64,000 bases of DNA, taken from Hymenobacter mucosus (lineage in GTDB: Bacteria; Bacteroidota; Bacteroidia; Cytophagales; Hymenobacteraceae). The notes beneath the pieces are model-generated. The model saw only the letters and a program-made list of their open reading frames with translations. It did not search any database and had not been told where the DNA came from. The DNA is taken from positions 496,001 to 560,000 of the forward strand of contig NZ_FZNS01000003.1 in assembly GCF_900188255.1 (NCBI RefSeq), read 5' to 3'. The position numbers were made by a program, and so were the translations under genes. Below, in pieces: positions 1-8,651 of this stretch (positions are counted from its first letter, which is position 1; each line of letters starts with the position of its first letter).

Positions 1-1483
<1,483 letters not shown>

Positions 1484-1535
1484 AAAAGCAGGGGTGAGGA
1501 TGGCAATAAAGCAAGGCCCTAGGCAGGAGCCCATA

Positions 1536-1543
1536 CAAAGGTA
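1536..1543 (-). promoter_or_regulatory. Possible -7 promoter box for gcvP
   Basis: On the minus strand the sequence reads TACCTTTG, matching the Bacteroidota -7 consensus TAnnTTTG. It would place the transcript start about 45 bases before the gcvP ATG. No clear -33 TTG is seen at the right distance, so this is tentative. Confidence 0.4.
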
Positions 1544-1809
1544 GCGCGAAAAGCCTTCACGCTTCCGTGCTAAAACCAGCAAAAGTTTGGGCTTGTTCCA
1601 GCAGCTTCATCTTCCCGCAGCTACCCGCCTCCAACTAGCGCCAACCCCACGGTGCTGGATGGCGCTTGCTTTTCAACCGTTGAGCTTGCAAAAGGCTACG
1701 CATTTTCTGGGTAATGGCGGCTGAGCTACGACTAGCGAAGGAGAGGACATATACTAACTCAACAATTTTCCGCAGATTCAACCCCGATTCCACCCACTAT
1801 TACCCCTCT

Positions 1810-3027
1810 ATGCGTTCTATAACCCTTGGCCTAATTCGAGAAGGCAAAACTCCACCCGATAAACGCGTTCCGCTGACTCCAAAAAAATGCGCTGAGGCAG
1901 AAGCCCGCTTTCCCGGCCTCAAGATTATAGTGCAGGAAAGCGCGGTGCGCTGCTTCGCCGACCAGGAGTACCGCGACCTGGGCATTGCCGTGCAGCCTAC
2001 GGTAGCGGAGTGCGACCTTTTGCTGGGCGTGAAGGAGGTGCCGCCTGCCCAGCTCATACCCAACAAAACTTACCTGTTTTTTTCGCATACGGTCAAGAAG
2101 CAGCCTGCCAACCGGGAATTGCTGCGGCAGGTGTTGCAGAAAAATATTACCCTCATCGACTACGAACTGCTGACTACTGGTGAAGGAGGGGAGCGGATAG
2201 TTGCTTTTGGCCGGTGGGCCGGCATTGTGGGGGCGTACAACGCCCTACTGACCTACGGCCGCAAGCATGCGCTCTACGACCTGAAGCCGGCGCACCAGTG
2301 CGTAGATATGGAGGATATGCAGGAAGAGTTCTTCAAGGTGAAGCGCATGCCGCCCATTAAAATGGTGGTTACCGGCTCGGGAAGGGTAGCGCAGGGAGCC
2401 GTGGAGGTGCTAGACCGGATGGGTATTCGGCGGGTGAGCGTGTACGACTACCTGTACCACGACTTTGGAGTACCCGTGTATACCCAGTTGCGCTCCTCCG
2501 ATTACAACCGCCGGCGCGACGGCCGGGTATGGGACACGCCTGATTTCCACCGCAATCCTCACGAGTACGAATCGACGTTTCAGAACTTCCTGCCGGTTAC
2601 GGACCTGCTCATTGCCTGTGCCTACTGGCACCCGGCGGCTCCCCGTTTATTTGAGGAAGCAGACACCCAGCGCCCCGACTTCCGCATCAACACCATTGCC
2701 GACGTGACCTGCGACGTGAACGGGTCCATCCCAACCACCAAGCGGGCGAGCAGCATTCCTGAGCCTGCCTTCGACTACAACTGCCAGACTGGGGAACTAG
2801 AGCCGCCCTATTCGCGCCCGTCCAACATTACCATTATGGCCGTTGACAACCTGCCCTGTGAGTTGCCGCGAAATGCTAGCCGCGACTTTGGCCGGCAGCT
2901 TATAGATAATGTGCTACCGCATATAATGCTTGAAGCCGGCCCTGATGATGTGATAGAGCGCGCTACCATTGCCCGCAATGGAGCACTCACGGCACGCTAC
3001 CAGTATCTGGCTGATTATGTAGCCTAG
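1810..3027 (+). CDS. Saccharopine/alanine-dehydrogenase-like NAD(P)-dependent oxidoreductase
   Basis: 405 residues from ATG 1810 (MRSITLGLIREGKTPPDKRV). The opening resembles the N-terminal domain shared by alanine dehydrogenase and lysine-forming saccharopine dehydrogenase (LYS1 type): GLIREGKTPPDKRVPLTP, then LLGVKEVP and YLFFSHTVKKQ. A Rossmann segment KMVVTGSGRVAQGAVEVLDRMGI follows near residue 215, and the C-terminal half has INTIADVTCDVNGSIP. These fit the LOR/SDH family, which catalyses NAD-dependent reductive amination chemistry around lysine and 2-oxoglutarate; the exact substrate cannot be told. The open frame extends upstream to 1714, but that extension looks unlike the family, so the internal ATG is preferred. 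It is divergent from gcvP and convergent with the next gene, with a terminator between. Confidence 0.8.
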   Translation: MRSITLGLIREGKTPPDKRVPLTPKKCAEAEARFPGLKIIVQESAVRCFADQEYRDLGIAVQPTVAECDLLLGVKEVPPAQLIPNKTYLFFSHTVKKQPANRELLRQVLQKNITLIDYELLTTGEGGERIVAFGRWAGIVGAYNALLTYGRKHALYDLKPAHQCVDMEDMQEEFFKVKRMPPIKMVVTGSGRVAQGAVEVLDRMGIRRVSVYDYLYHDFGVPVYTQLRSSDYNRRRDGRVWDTPDFHRNPHEYESTFQNFLPVTDLLIACAYWHPAAPRLFEEADTQRPDFRINTIADVTCDVNGSIPTTKRASSIPEPAFDYNCQTGELEPPYSRPSNITIMAVDNLPCELPRNASRDFGRQLIDNVLPHIMLEAGPDDVIERATIARNGALTARYQYLADYVA

Positions 3028-3044
3028 CGGATGACGCTTGCCCT

Positions 3045-3090
3045 ATCAACTAAAAGGCCCTTGCTAGATAGCAAGGGCCTTTTAGTTGAT
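3045..3090. terminator. Bidirectional terminator between convergent genes
   Basis: Perfect inverted repeat with 21-base arms (start atcaactaaaaggcccttgc) and a 4-base loop, A-rich on one side and T-rich on the other. It serves the plus gene ending at 3027 and the minus gene ending at 3114. Confidence 0.85.
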
Positions 3091-3113
3091 GTTTATTCGT
3101 GAGTTCACTAGAC

Positions 3114-3941
3114 TCAGATGCGTAGCACAGGATAACGGGCTTGCACCAGCATGTATACGCCGTAGGCCATAAGTCCGAGGGCTACTACGGCCAACACGCC
3201 GGGACCCATAGTAGCCAGCAGGTCAAATGCTTCGTCGGTAGTGCCAACGGCTTGAGCGCTCGACTGGCGACCTGCCTGCACGAAGAAGTAACCAATGATA
3301 CCCATTACAATGCCCCGGGCCGTGTAGCCTACCTGACCAGTGCGGTACACGATGTTTTGCTGGTTAGCAGGCAGGCCACTGGCATTCACATGCTTATGAA
3401 ACTTGCCGGAGTACGCCCGGTAAATCTGGTAGAGGCCCGTTCCGATGATGGCAAGGCCCACAGCCATGATAATCCATTCGCCAGCGGGCCAGCTTAAAAT
3501 GGTGGCGGTAAGCGTTTGCTGGCCGTTCGAGCTAGAATCGGCTGAGCCTTTCCAGGCAAGCTGAGCGGCGTACCAAGCAAGGCTGGCGTATAGCAAGCCA
3601 CTAGCAGCGTAGCCAATGCGCCGGCCCAGGCCTTTGGCATCGGAGCCTTTATTCTCGGTGTCGAGCGTGGCTTGCGTGAAGCGCCACACAATGTAGCCCA
3701 GCAAGCCAAAAGCAATGAGGCCCAAGAGCACAGGCCCGCCAGGCAAATCTTGCAGCGTTTGTACGGCTTGTTTCTTGTCGGCGGTTTGGCCGCCGCGCTG
3801 GCCGGTGGCCGCTAGGAGAGCCAATAGCCCAATAAGCAGGTATACCACGCCCTTGGCAGCAAAGCCAAAGCGAGCCAGTGTTCTGATACCCGAGGAGGGT
3901 GAAGACGGGACGGCGGAGAGTAATGTATCGGAGGCAGACAT
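3114..3941 (-). CDS. DUF1206-domain integral membrane protein
   Basis: 275 residues with six hydrophobic segments arranged as three repeats of about 75-80 residues. Each repeat opens with a family-typical block: LARFGFAAKGVVYLLIGLLA, then RIGYAASGLLYASLAWYAAQ, then RTGQVGYTARGIVMGIIGYF. That triple repeat is the DUF1206 layout. The function of the family is unknown; it sits in the inner membrane. No catalytic residues are evident. The gene stands alone between convergent and co-directional hypothetical genes. Start at ATG 3941 is clear. Confidence 0.85.
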   Translation of the reverse strand: MSASDTLLSAVPSSPSSGIRTLARFGFAAKGVVYLLIGLLALLAATGQRGGQTADKKQAVQTLQDLPGGPVLLGLIAFGLLGYIVWRFTQATLDTENKGSDAKGLGRRIGYAASGLLYASLAWYAAQLAWKGSADSSSNGQQTLTATILSWPAGEWIIMAVGLAIIGTGLYQIYRAYSGKFHKHVNASGLPANQQNIVYRTGQVGYTARGIVMGIIGYFFVQAGRQSSAQAVGTTDEAFDLLATMGPGVLAVVALGLMAYGVYMLVQARYPVLRI

Positions 3942-4153
3942 AGAGCAGGATGGTTAGGGAGACATTTTTTACCCCATACGCAAAACCAAGCTCTAATAGT
4001 TGTTCTGCCTCGGCTGGAAAGCATGCTACTCCACTCCGGCACTGCCCGCTTGCACATACTCTCGCTGCACAACAGCAACGCAACTAACCGCACACCACGT
4101 AACACTACCTCGTTTAGATCCTTATGCCGCTACTTGCTTTATAGCCGCTGAGT

Positions 4154-4762
4154 CTAATTAGCTGGTCCGTTAGGCAACGTAGGCCCCCCCAACAACCAAC
4201 TGTCGTGGGAGCTCAGGAGTAGGTTTGGTTGGTACACCTCTGCGCCCAGGTCAAGGAGGTACCGGTTGGCCGGTAAGTCCAGCGTTAGGATAGGCTTGTT
4301 CTGCGCAAGAGGATTGGCCAGCAGTTGCTCCAAGTTGCCGTTGGGTGTCACGTAGGGAACAAAGAAATCGTCGGCCAGATCGGCGAGCAGCAGATTCCGA
4401 ATAGCCACCGTTTCCTTAGTTACAATGGCTACGTTGGTTTCGAAGGGAGACAGAAAGAGTAGCTGGCCGGTAGTAAGCTCCCGCTCATACTCAAACGCCA
4501 AGCCCGATTGAATACCTCTGCCTAGCGCGTACGCAATAGGATGGTTGCCATCTTGGCGTAAGTAGCGCAGCACGGTTTGCTCTAGCTTCGAGTGAAACCC
4601 GGAAAGCACGCAGTGCTTATTCATGCGCTGTTCCATGGCCCATAAGTATGTGGCGCGCTCAATAGCAGCGGGGTACTCGCGCGAGCAAAAAAAGGCTGTT
4701 TTGGGTAACTCTAGTACTGCCTGGTTCCCAAGGGTCCGTAGCTCATCAACTGAGATAGGCAT
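4154..4762 (-). CDS. DprA/SLOG-like Rossmann-fold protein (putative DNA-binding)
   Basis: 202 residues, soluble, no signal peptide. The blocks KTAFFCSREYPAAIERATYLW, CVLSGFHSKLEQTVLRYLRQDG and HPIAYALGRGIQSGL resemble the nucleotide-binding fold of DprA/Smf-type SLOG proteins (a Cys/Ser-Arg entry loop, then an SGFHS glycine motif). It is much shorter than true DprA (about 300 residues or more) and lacks a recognisable helix-turn-helix tail. Similar short DprA-like proteins are scattered in Bacteroidota with no assigned role. It is isolated, with no competence genes nearby. The family assignment is inference from motif pattern only. Confidence 0.5.
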   Translation of the reverse strand: MPISVDELRTLGNQAVLELPKTAFFCSREYPAAIERATYLWAMEQRMNKHCVLSGFHSKLEQTVLRYLRQDGNHPIAYALGRGIQSGLAFEYERELTTGQLLFLSPFETNVAIVTKETVAIRNLLLADLADDFFVPYVTPNGNLEQLLANPLAQNKPILTLDLPANRYLLDLGAEVYQPNLLLSSHDSWLLGGPTLPNGPAN

Positions 4763-4849
4763 AGTAAGCGGGCAAGGATTCTATTTTAGGTAGCATGAAC
4801 CAACAAAAACAGGTTCCGCGTAGCTCCTAAAATGCGTCTGGAAGGCAAA

Positions 4850-4885
4850 AAAAGGCCCCGCACAGAATAAGTGCGAGGCCTCTCT
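4850..4885 (-). terminator. Rho-independent terminator of the CsbD-like gene
   Basis: Hairpin with arms ggccccgcac / gtgcgaggcc (one mismatch) and an A-rich left flank, which is a T-run on the minus strand. It lies just downstream of the gene ending at 4898. Confidence 0.7.
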
Positions 4886-4897
4886 ACTTAGGTTCTC

Positions 4898-5116
4898 TTA
4901 GAAAGTGCGGTGGAACCAGGCTTTGATGTCGTCAATAGTTTCGCCGGTCTTGTGCTGAAGACGGCCGAACCACTCATCCTGCTGACCTTCTTCGTAGGTC
5001 AGGTCATCGTCGGTTAGGTTGCCCCATTTCTGCTTGGCTTGGCCTTTCACTTCGTTCCAGTTGCCGCGGGCACGCAGTTCGGTAGAGTCGTTGATGTTAT
5101 TGTTGTTGGCATCCAT
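4898..5116 (-). CDS. CsbD-family stress-response protein
   Basis: 72 residues from ATG 5116. The core RGNWNEVKGQAKQKWGNLTDDDLTYEEGQQDEWFGRLQ carries the CsbD signature (W..vKGq.k..wG.LTDDDl). The tail KTGETIDDIKAWFHRTF is amphipathic, as is common in Bacteroidota members. CsbD proteins are small, abundant general-stress proteins of unknown mechanism. The frame is open to 5218, but those extra residues look unrelated, so the internal ATG is taken. Confidence 0.9.
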   Translation of the reverse strand: MDANNNNINDSTELRARGNWNEVKGQAKQKWGNLTDDDLTYEEGQQDEWFGRLQHKTGETIDDIKAWFHRTF

Positions 5117-5253
5117 ACTAGTAGGGTGTTTAGGTGGGAGGACGCCAGAGTATACGGTTGAGCTAAGGGTAAGGTTAATGATGAGTAAATAAGATAAACA
5201 GCGCCAAGCTGTGGACATTGCTCACCAGCACGAACCCCCGTTACTACGAGTAC

Positions 5254-5697
5254 TTATGCCCGAGACAAAGCCAGAATTTTCTTTCTGCTGGTTATATAAG
5301 GAATTACTTTTGAGGTAAATAGGAGGGTAGGCATGGCGCCCTCGGTTAGTATAGCGCTAGTAGCCTGTTGGGCAGTAAGAGGGAGTGAAGCGTTTGCTGA
5401 TGCAGCTGTAACCAGGCTCCCAACGCGAAGCCCAGGTGAGTAGATGGCCAATGGAAAAAGCGCTGCAGTAGCTTCCGTCAGTACCAGCGAATCATCTAGC
5501 AAGCTGCGAAGCGTTTCGTCATCGGCCCAGATGCAACTGCTGTCGGGTGCGACCGGTGCTGAAGGAGTGTAGAAGCTAGGGCTTCCGCTGGCCGCCGTGT
5601 ATTCGTTCCATTGCTCATGCCGCGGCTTTTGGGCAAAGCCGGTCAGGTGCATACTAAGGAGTACTAGTAGACTGCATGAAAGACGGTATAGCATCAT
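5254..5697 (-). CDS. Hypothetical secreted protein
   Basis: 147 residues with a likely signal peptide (YRLSCSLLVLLSMHLTGFAQ, cleavage after about residue 22). The mature part is small, Ala/Thr/Ser/Leu-rich and ends KKILALSRA. I recognise no domain. The upstream 190 bases are AT-rich and probably carry promoters for this gene and the divergent gene at 5906. Confidence 0.6.
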   Translation of the reverse strand: MMLYRLSCSLLVLLSMHLTGFAQKPRHEQWNEYTAASGSPSFYTPSAPVAPDSSCIWADDETLRSLLDDSLVLTEATAALFPLAIYSPGLRVGSLVTAASANASLPLTAQQATSAILTEGAMPTLLFTSKVIPYITSRKKILALSRA

Positions 5698-5905
5698 AGA
5701 GTAGGAAAGGAAGGATAAACAATGTTACTACTAGCTATACAAGCATCAGAAAGAAAACTTGAATAATTCAGACTTTTTAAATCCTATGTAAATATGCATA
5801 ACTAGCTGTTTGTTAGACTTTAATGAGGCTTTGCATTAGGCTTAAGGAGTATAAGCGAATATGTAGTTTATTCTCTATTATTGAGTGCCTGTTCACTTTA
5901 TCGCA

Positions 5906-7447
5906 ATGGATGATTTACGTACTACTCTAAGCACCTTCACCCCCGACGACCGAAAGGAATTTGGTCGGTTTATTCAGCGGCAGCGGCGTAAGCAAAAAGG
6001 GCGGATGGACTCCCACCTCTTCGAGCTATTGCTGCATCAGAAAGAATATACAACGGAGGAGCTACTGGCGCGTCTATACCCCGAGGAGCCCAATGCCGTG
6101 GCGTACTACGCCTTGCGCAAGCGCCTCATGCGTCATCTAACGGATTACCTACTACTCCGCCAGCGGCAGCAAGATCCTACGGCGGCTTCTTCGGTGCGAG
6201 GACTTCTCACCTTAGCCCAATACCTATTCGAGGCAGGTATCCCTCGCTTGGCGTGGTCTACCTTACGCAAGGCCGAAAAGCTAGCTTGCCAGAACGAGCA
6301 GTACGAGCTACTGAATACGGTATATAACCTGCAAATAACCCAGGCTGGCAGCAAATACGCCGACGACCTGAACGATATTATTCGGCGCCGTCATCTCAAT
6401 AAGAAAGCAGCCGATGAGGAAGAACGTGCCAACATCGCCGATAGCCTAATTCGTCAGCGCCTACGGGCGGCGCGCGTGAAAGGGCGAGCAGGCGAGTCGT
6501 TTGACGGCATATTGCAGGAAGTTCTGCGCGAGTATGATTTGCAGGAAGCCTTTGCCCGACGGCCGGCTCTGCTCTACCGGCTCATGTCCATTGCCCGCTC
6601 GGCTATGCTAGTGCGCCGCGACTTCTTATCGTTTGCTCCCTTTGTGATGCGGTGCTATCATCTAATGGAAAAGCGCCATGGTTTTCTGCCTGCTCATCGC
6701 GAAGCACAAACTGGGCTCCTGTATATGATAGCGCACGCCCTGTACCGCACCCGTCGCTTCCGCGAATCGGTGGAGTATGTGGAGCGGTTGCGAATACTCC
6801 TGGAAGATGGCCCGCGCACTTTGGCAGCTGCCATGCGGCCCCGCTACACCTTTTTGCTGGCGGCAAATTACGCCTTCCTGCGCCGGAACGCCGAGAGTAT
6901 TCGGTTGCTGGAGGAAGTATTGCGCACACCTCTTTCCCCCCGCGACCAGCTCACGGCCCGCCTAGGGTTGGGCTTTCACTATTTCGCCGAAGGCCAGTTT
7001 CAGAAAGCTAACCAGGCCGTTATTGCCATTGGCCGCTCCGACCACTGGTGCGAGCAGGAAATGGGCGTAGAATGGGTTGTAAACCGCAACATGGGCGAGA
7101 TGCTGATTCAACTGGAGTTGGGCAACCCTGATCTGGCTCTAAACCGCTTGCGGGCAATTGAGCGGCTGATGCGCGAGCGGTTCGGGGCCGATGGTGGCGG
7201 GTATGCTACGGTGCTGTGCTATTTAGGCCTGGTAAAGGAAATTCTGGATGACCCAACCGTGGTGCAGAACGCCGACTTTGTGCAGCGCGCTACCAGCTTG
7301 CCTTCCTTCGTCTCTTTGGAACAGGAAGACTTACAGGCACTCAGTTTCTATGGCTGGCTGCACGCGCGCATTGAAGGACGCCCCTACTACGAGGTGCTGG
7401 TGCAGCTAGCCGGTGCCACCGAAATAGTGCCCGAACTCAGCTTGTGA
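5906..7447 (+). CDS. Hypothetical helical-repeat (TPR-like) cytoplasmic protein
   Basis: 513 residues from ATG 5906 (a GTG at 5885 is in frame). There is no signal peptide. The N-terminus (LSTFTPDDRKEFGRFIQRQRRKQ) is highly basic and is followed by all-helical sequence. Several stretches have TPR-like spacing, for example RLAWSTLRKAEKLACQNEQYELL, RRFRESVEYVERLRILLED and PDLALNRLRAIERLMRERFG. I read it as a helical scaffold of a type common in Bacteroidota; no catalytic motif is visible. Function unknown. Confidence 0.7.
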   Translation: MDDLRTTLSTFTPDDRKEFGRFIQRQRRKQKGRMDSHLFELLLHQKEYTTEELLARLYPEEPNAVAYYALRKRLMRHLTDYLLLRQRQQDPTAASSVRGLLTLAQYLFEAGIPRLAWSTLRKAEKLACQNEQYELLNTVYNLQITQAGSKYADDLNDIIRRRHLNKKAADEEERANIADSLIRQRLRAARVKGRAGESFDGILQEVLREYDLQEAFARRPALLYRLMSIARSAMLVRRDFLSFAPFVMRCYHLMEKRHGFLPAHREAQTGLLYMIAHALYRTRRFRESVEYVERLRILLEDGPRTLAAAMRPRYTFLLAANYAFLRRNAESIRLLEEVLRTPLSPRDQLTARLGLGFHYFAEGQFQKANQAVIAIGRSDHWCEQEMGVEWVVNRNMGEMLIQLELGNPDLALNRLRAIERLMRERFGADGGGYATVLCYLGLVKEILDDPTVVQNADFVQRATSLPSFVSLEQEDLQALSFYGWLHARIEGRPYYEVLVQLAGATEIVPELSL

Positions 7448-7540
7448 AGCCCCACGCTCTGGTTAGAAACTATGGGGTTAGTACCCCCTTATGCCAGCCA
7501 AGGCCAGCTATGAGTGAGGAGGCACAGGGCAAAAAACAAC

Positions 7541-7571
7541 AATGCCCGCCACTGAAACCAGGGCGGGCATT
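7541..7571. terminator. Bidirectional terminator between convergent genes
   Basis: Inverted repeat aatgcccgcc...ggcgggcatt with an 11-base loop, between the plus gene ending at 7447 and the minus lipoprotein gene ending at 7610. Confidence 0.75.
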
Positions 7572-7609
7572 GCGACTATACCACGGTGCCGTCCGGCGTC
7601 GGCGTGGTG

Positions 7610-7936
7610 TTAGTTTTTCTCTGCAGCGTTGATTTCGGCCTTAGCGTCGCCAGCAGCTTCTTCGGTAGCAGCAGCAGCGTTAGAGGCAGCGGCTTTGGTC
7701 TCAGCAGCAGCTTCGTCAGCGGCAGCTTCGGTTTTATCGGCTGCTTTCTCAGCCGAGTTTTCAATGGCCTCGCCAGCGTTGTTCACTTCAGCTTCAGCAG
7801 CGTCGCCGGTGTGCTCAGCAGCAGCTTCGGCGTTGGTAGCAGCAGCATCTGCATTTTCTTTGCCCTCTTGCGTGCAAGAAGCAACAGAGAACGTAACGGC
7901 AGCAGCAACAAGCAGGGACTTGAAAATGGATTTCAT
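7610..7936 (-). CDS. Alanine/glutamate-rich small lipoprotein
   Basis: 108 residues from ATG 7936. A signal peptide ends in the lipobox VASC (Cys21), so the protein is probably a lipid-anchored periplasmic or outer-membrane protein. The mature part is almost only Ala, Glu, Lys, Asp and Thr in an apparent heptad-like repetition (EAAAEHTGDAAEAE, SAEKAADKTEAAADEAAAETKAA), predicting one long helix or coiled coil, reminiscent of LEA-like or Lpp-like helical proteins. The frame is open upstream to 8593, but that part is incoherent and lacks the signal peptide position, so it is not taken as coding. Confidence 0.75.
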   Translation of the reverse strand: MKSIFKSLLVAAAVTFSVASCTQEGKENADAAATNAEAAAEHTGDAAEAEVNNAGEAIENSAEKAADKTEAAADEAAAETKAAASNAAAATEEAAGDAKAEINAAEKN

Positions 7937-8147
7937 GGGAAAAATACTAAGATGGGTGAGGGAATAGTAGCGTAAGCGCGACACTACCTGTCGCACGGTG
8001 ATTAATAATGCGGTGATTAGAAAGTAACCCATCTTTGCAAAAGATTTTCTGCTGAGCTGTTCTTCACAACGGGGAGGGTAGTTCAGCCGTAGCTCGGGCT
8101 TAGAAGCGGGCCGGCTACTAGGCCCCGGCCACAATGCAAATTCAAAC

Positions 8148-8627
8148 GTGAGGTATTCAGTGCAGCGTTCTTTTTCCAGCCGAGTACAGGGCACTTTGGT
8201 AGTTGCATGCGTGGTGTTGAGCAGCTTACGAGCACACGCGCAGGCAAACGATGGATTCCAACGCCGCGACGGCTCGATGTACGTATTGCGCAACGGACAA
8301 GCGCGGCCTATGCTGCGCGATGTGCATTTGCCCAATGGACGCACCGTCACGCGCGACGGCTTTGTGGTGGAGCGCGATGGCCGGCGTACGGAACTAGCGG
8401 AGGGCCGAGGCTGTACCTTGCTGGGACAGCCGGTGGCCGTAGTTACGCGTTCTAATGGCCGCCTGAGCTTGGCCGCCCCTATGGCATCGGCTCCAGTAGC
8501 GGTGCCTGCGGAGCCAGCCCTCCTGCAAGCGCAACGCTGGAGGAATGGGAAAGAGCGCGGCCACGGTAAAGGCAAAAAAGCCGGTAAGCACAAAAAGAAT
8601 AAGCACGGTGATGATGACGAAGACTAG
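8148..8627 (+). CDS. DUF6799-like secreted protein with a charged tail
   Basis: 159 residues from a GTG start, with a signal-like hydrophobic segment (GTLVVACVVLSSLRAHAQA). The middle region (FQRRDGSMYVLRNGQARPM, then LPNGRTVTRDGFVVERDGRRTEL) has the doubled beta-hairpin pattern of DUF6799, found in small periplasmic Bacteroidota proteins. The C-terminus switches to a very basic stretch (GKERGHGKGKKAGKHKKNKHG) ending in acidic DDDED. Function unknown; the His/Lys tail could bind metal or polyanions, but that is speculation. Confidence 0.6.
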   Translation: MRYSVQRSFSSRVQGTLVVACVVLSSLRAHAQANDGFQRRDGSMYVLRNGQARPMLRDVHLPNGRTVTRDGFVVERDGRRTELAEGRGCTLLGQPVAVVTRSNGRLSLAAPMASAPVAVPAEPALLQAQRWRNGKERGHGKGKKAGKHKKNKHGDDDED

Positions 8628-8651
8628 CCGCTACATAACCGTAGAAGCGAA

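Noticed and set aside
7610..8593. A 327-residue minus-strand frame
   Set aside because: Only the last 108 codons (ATG 7936, signal peptide and lipobox) are coherent; the upstream part overlaps the DUF6799-like gene and shows no protein character.
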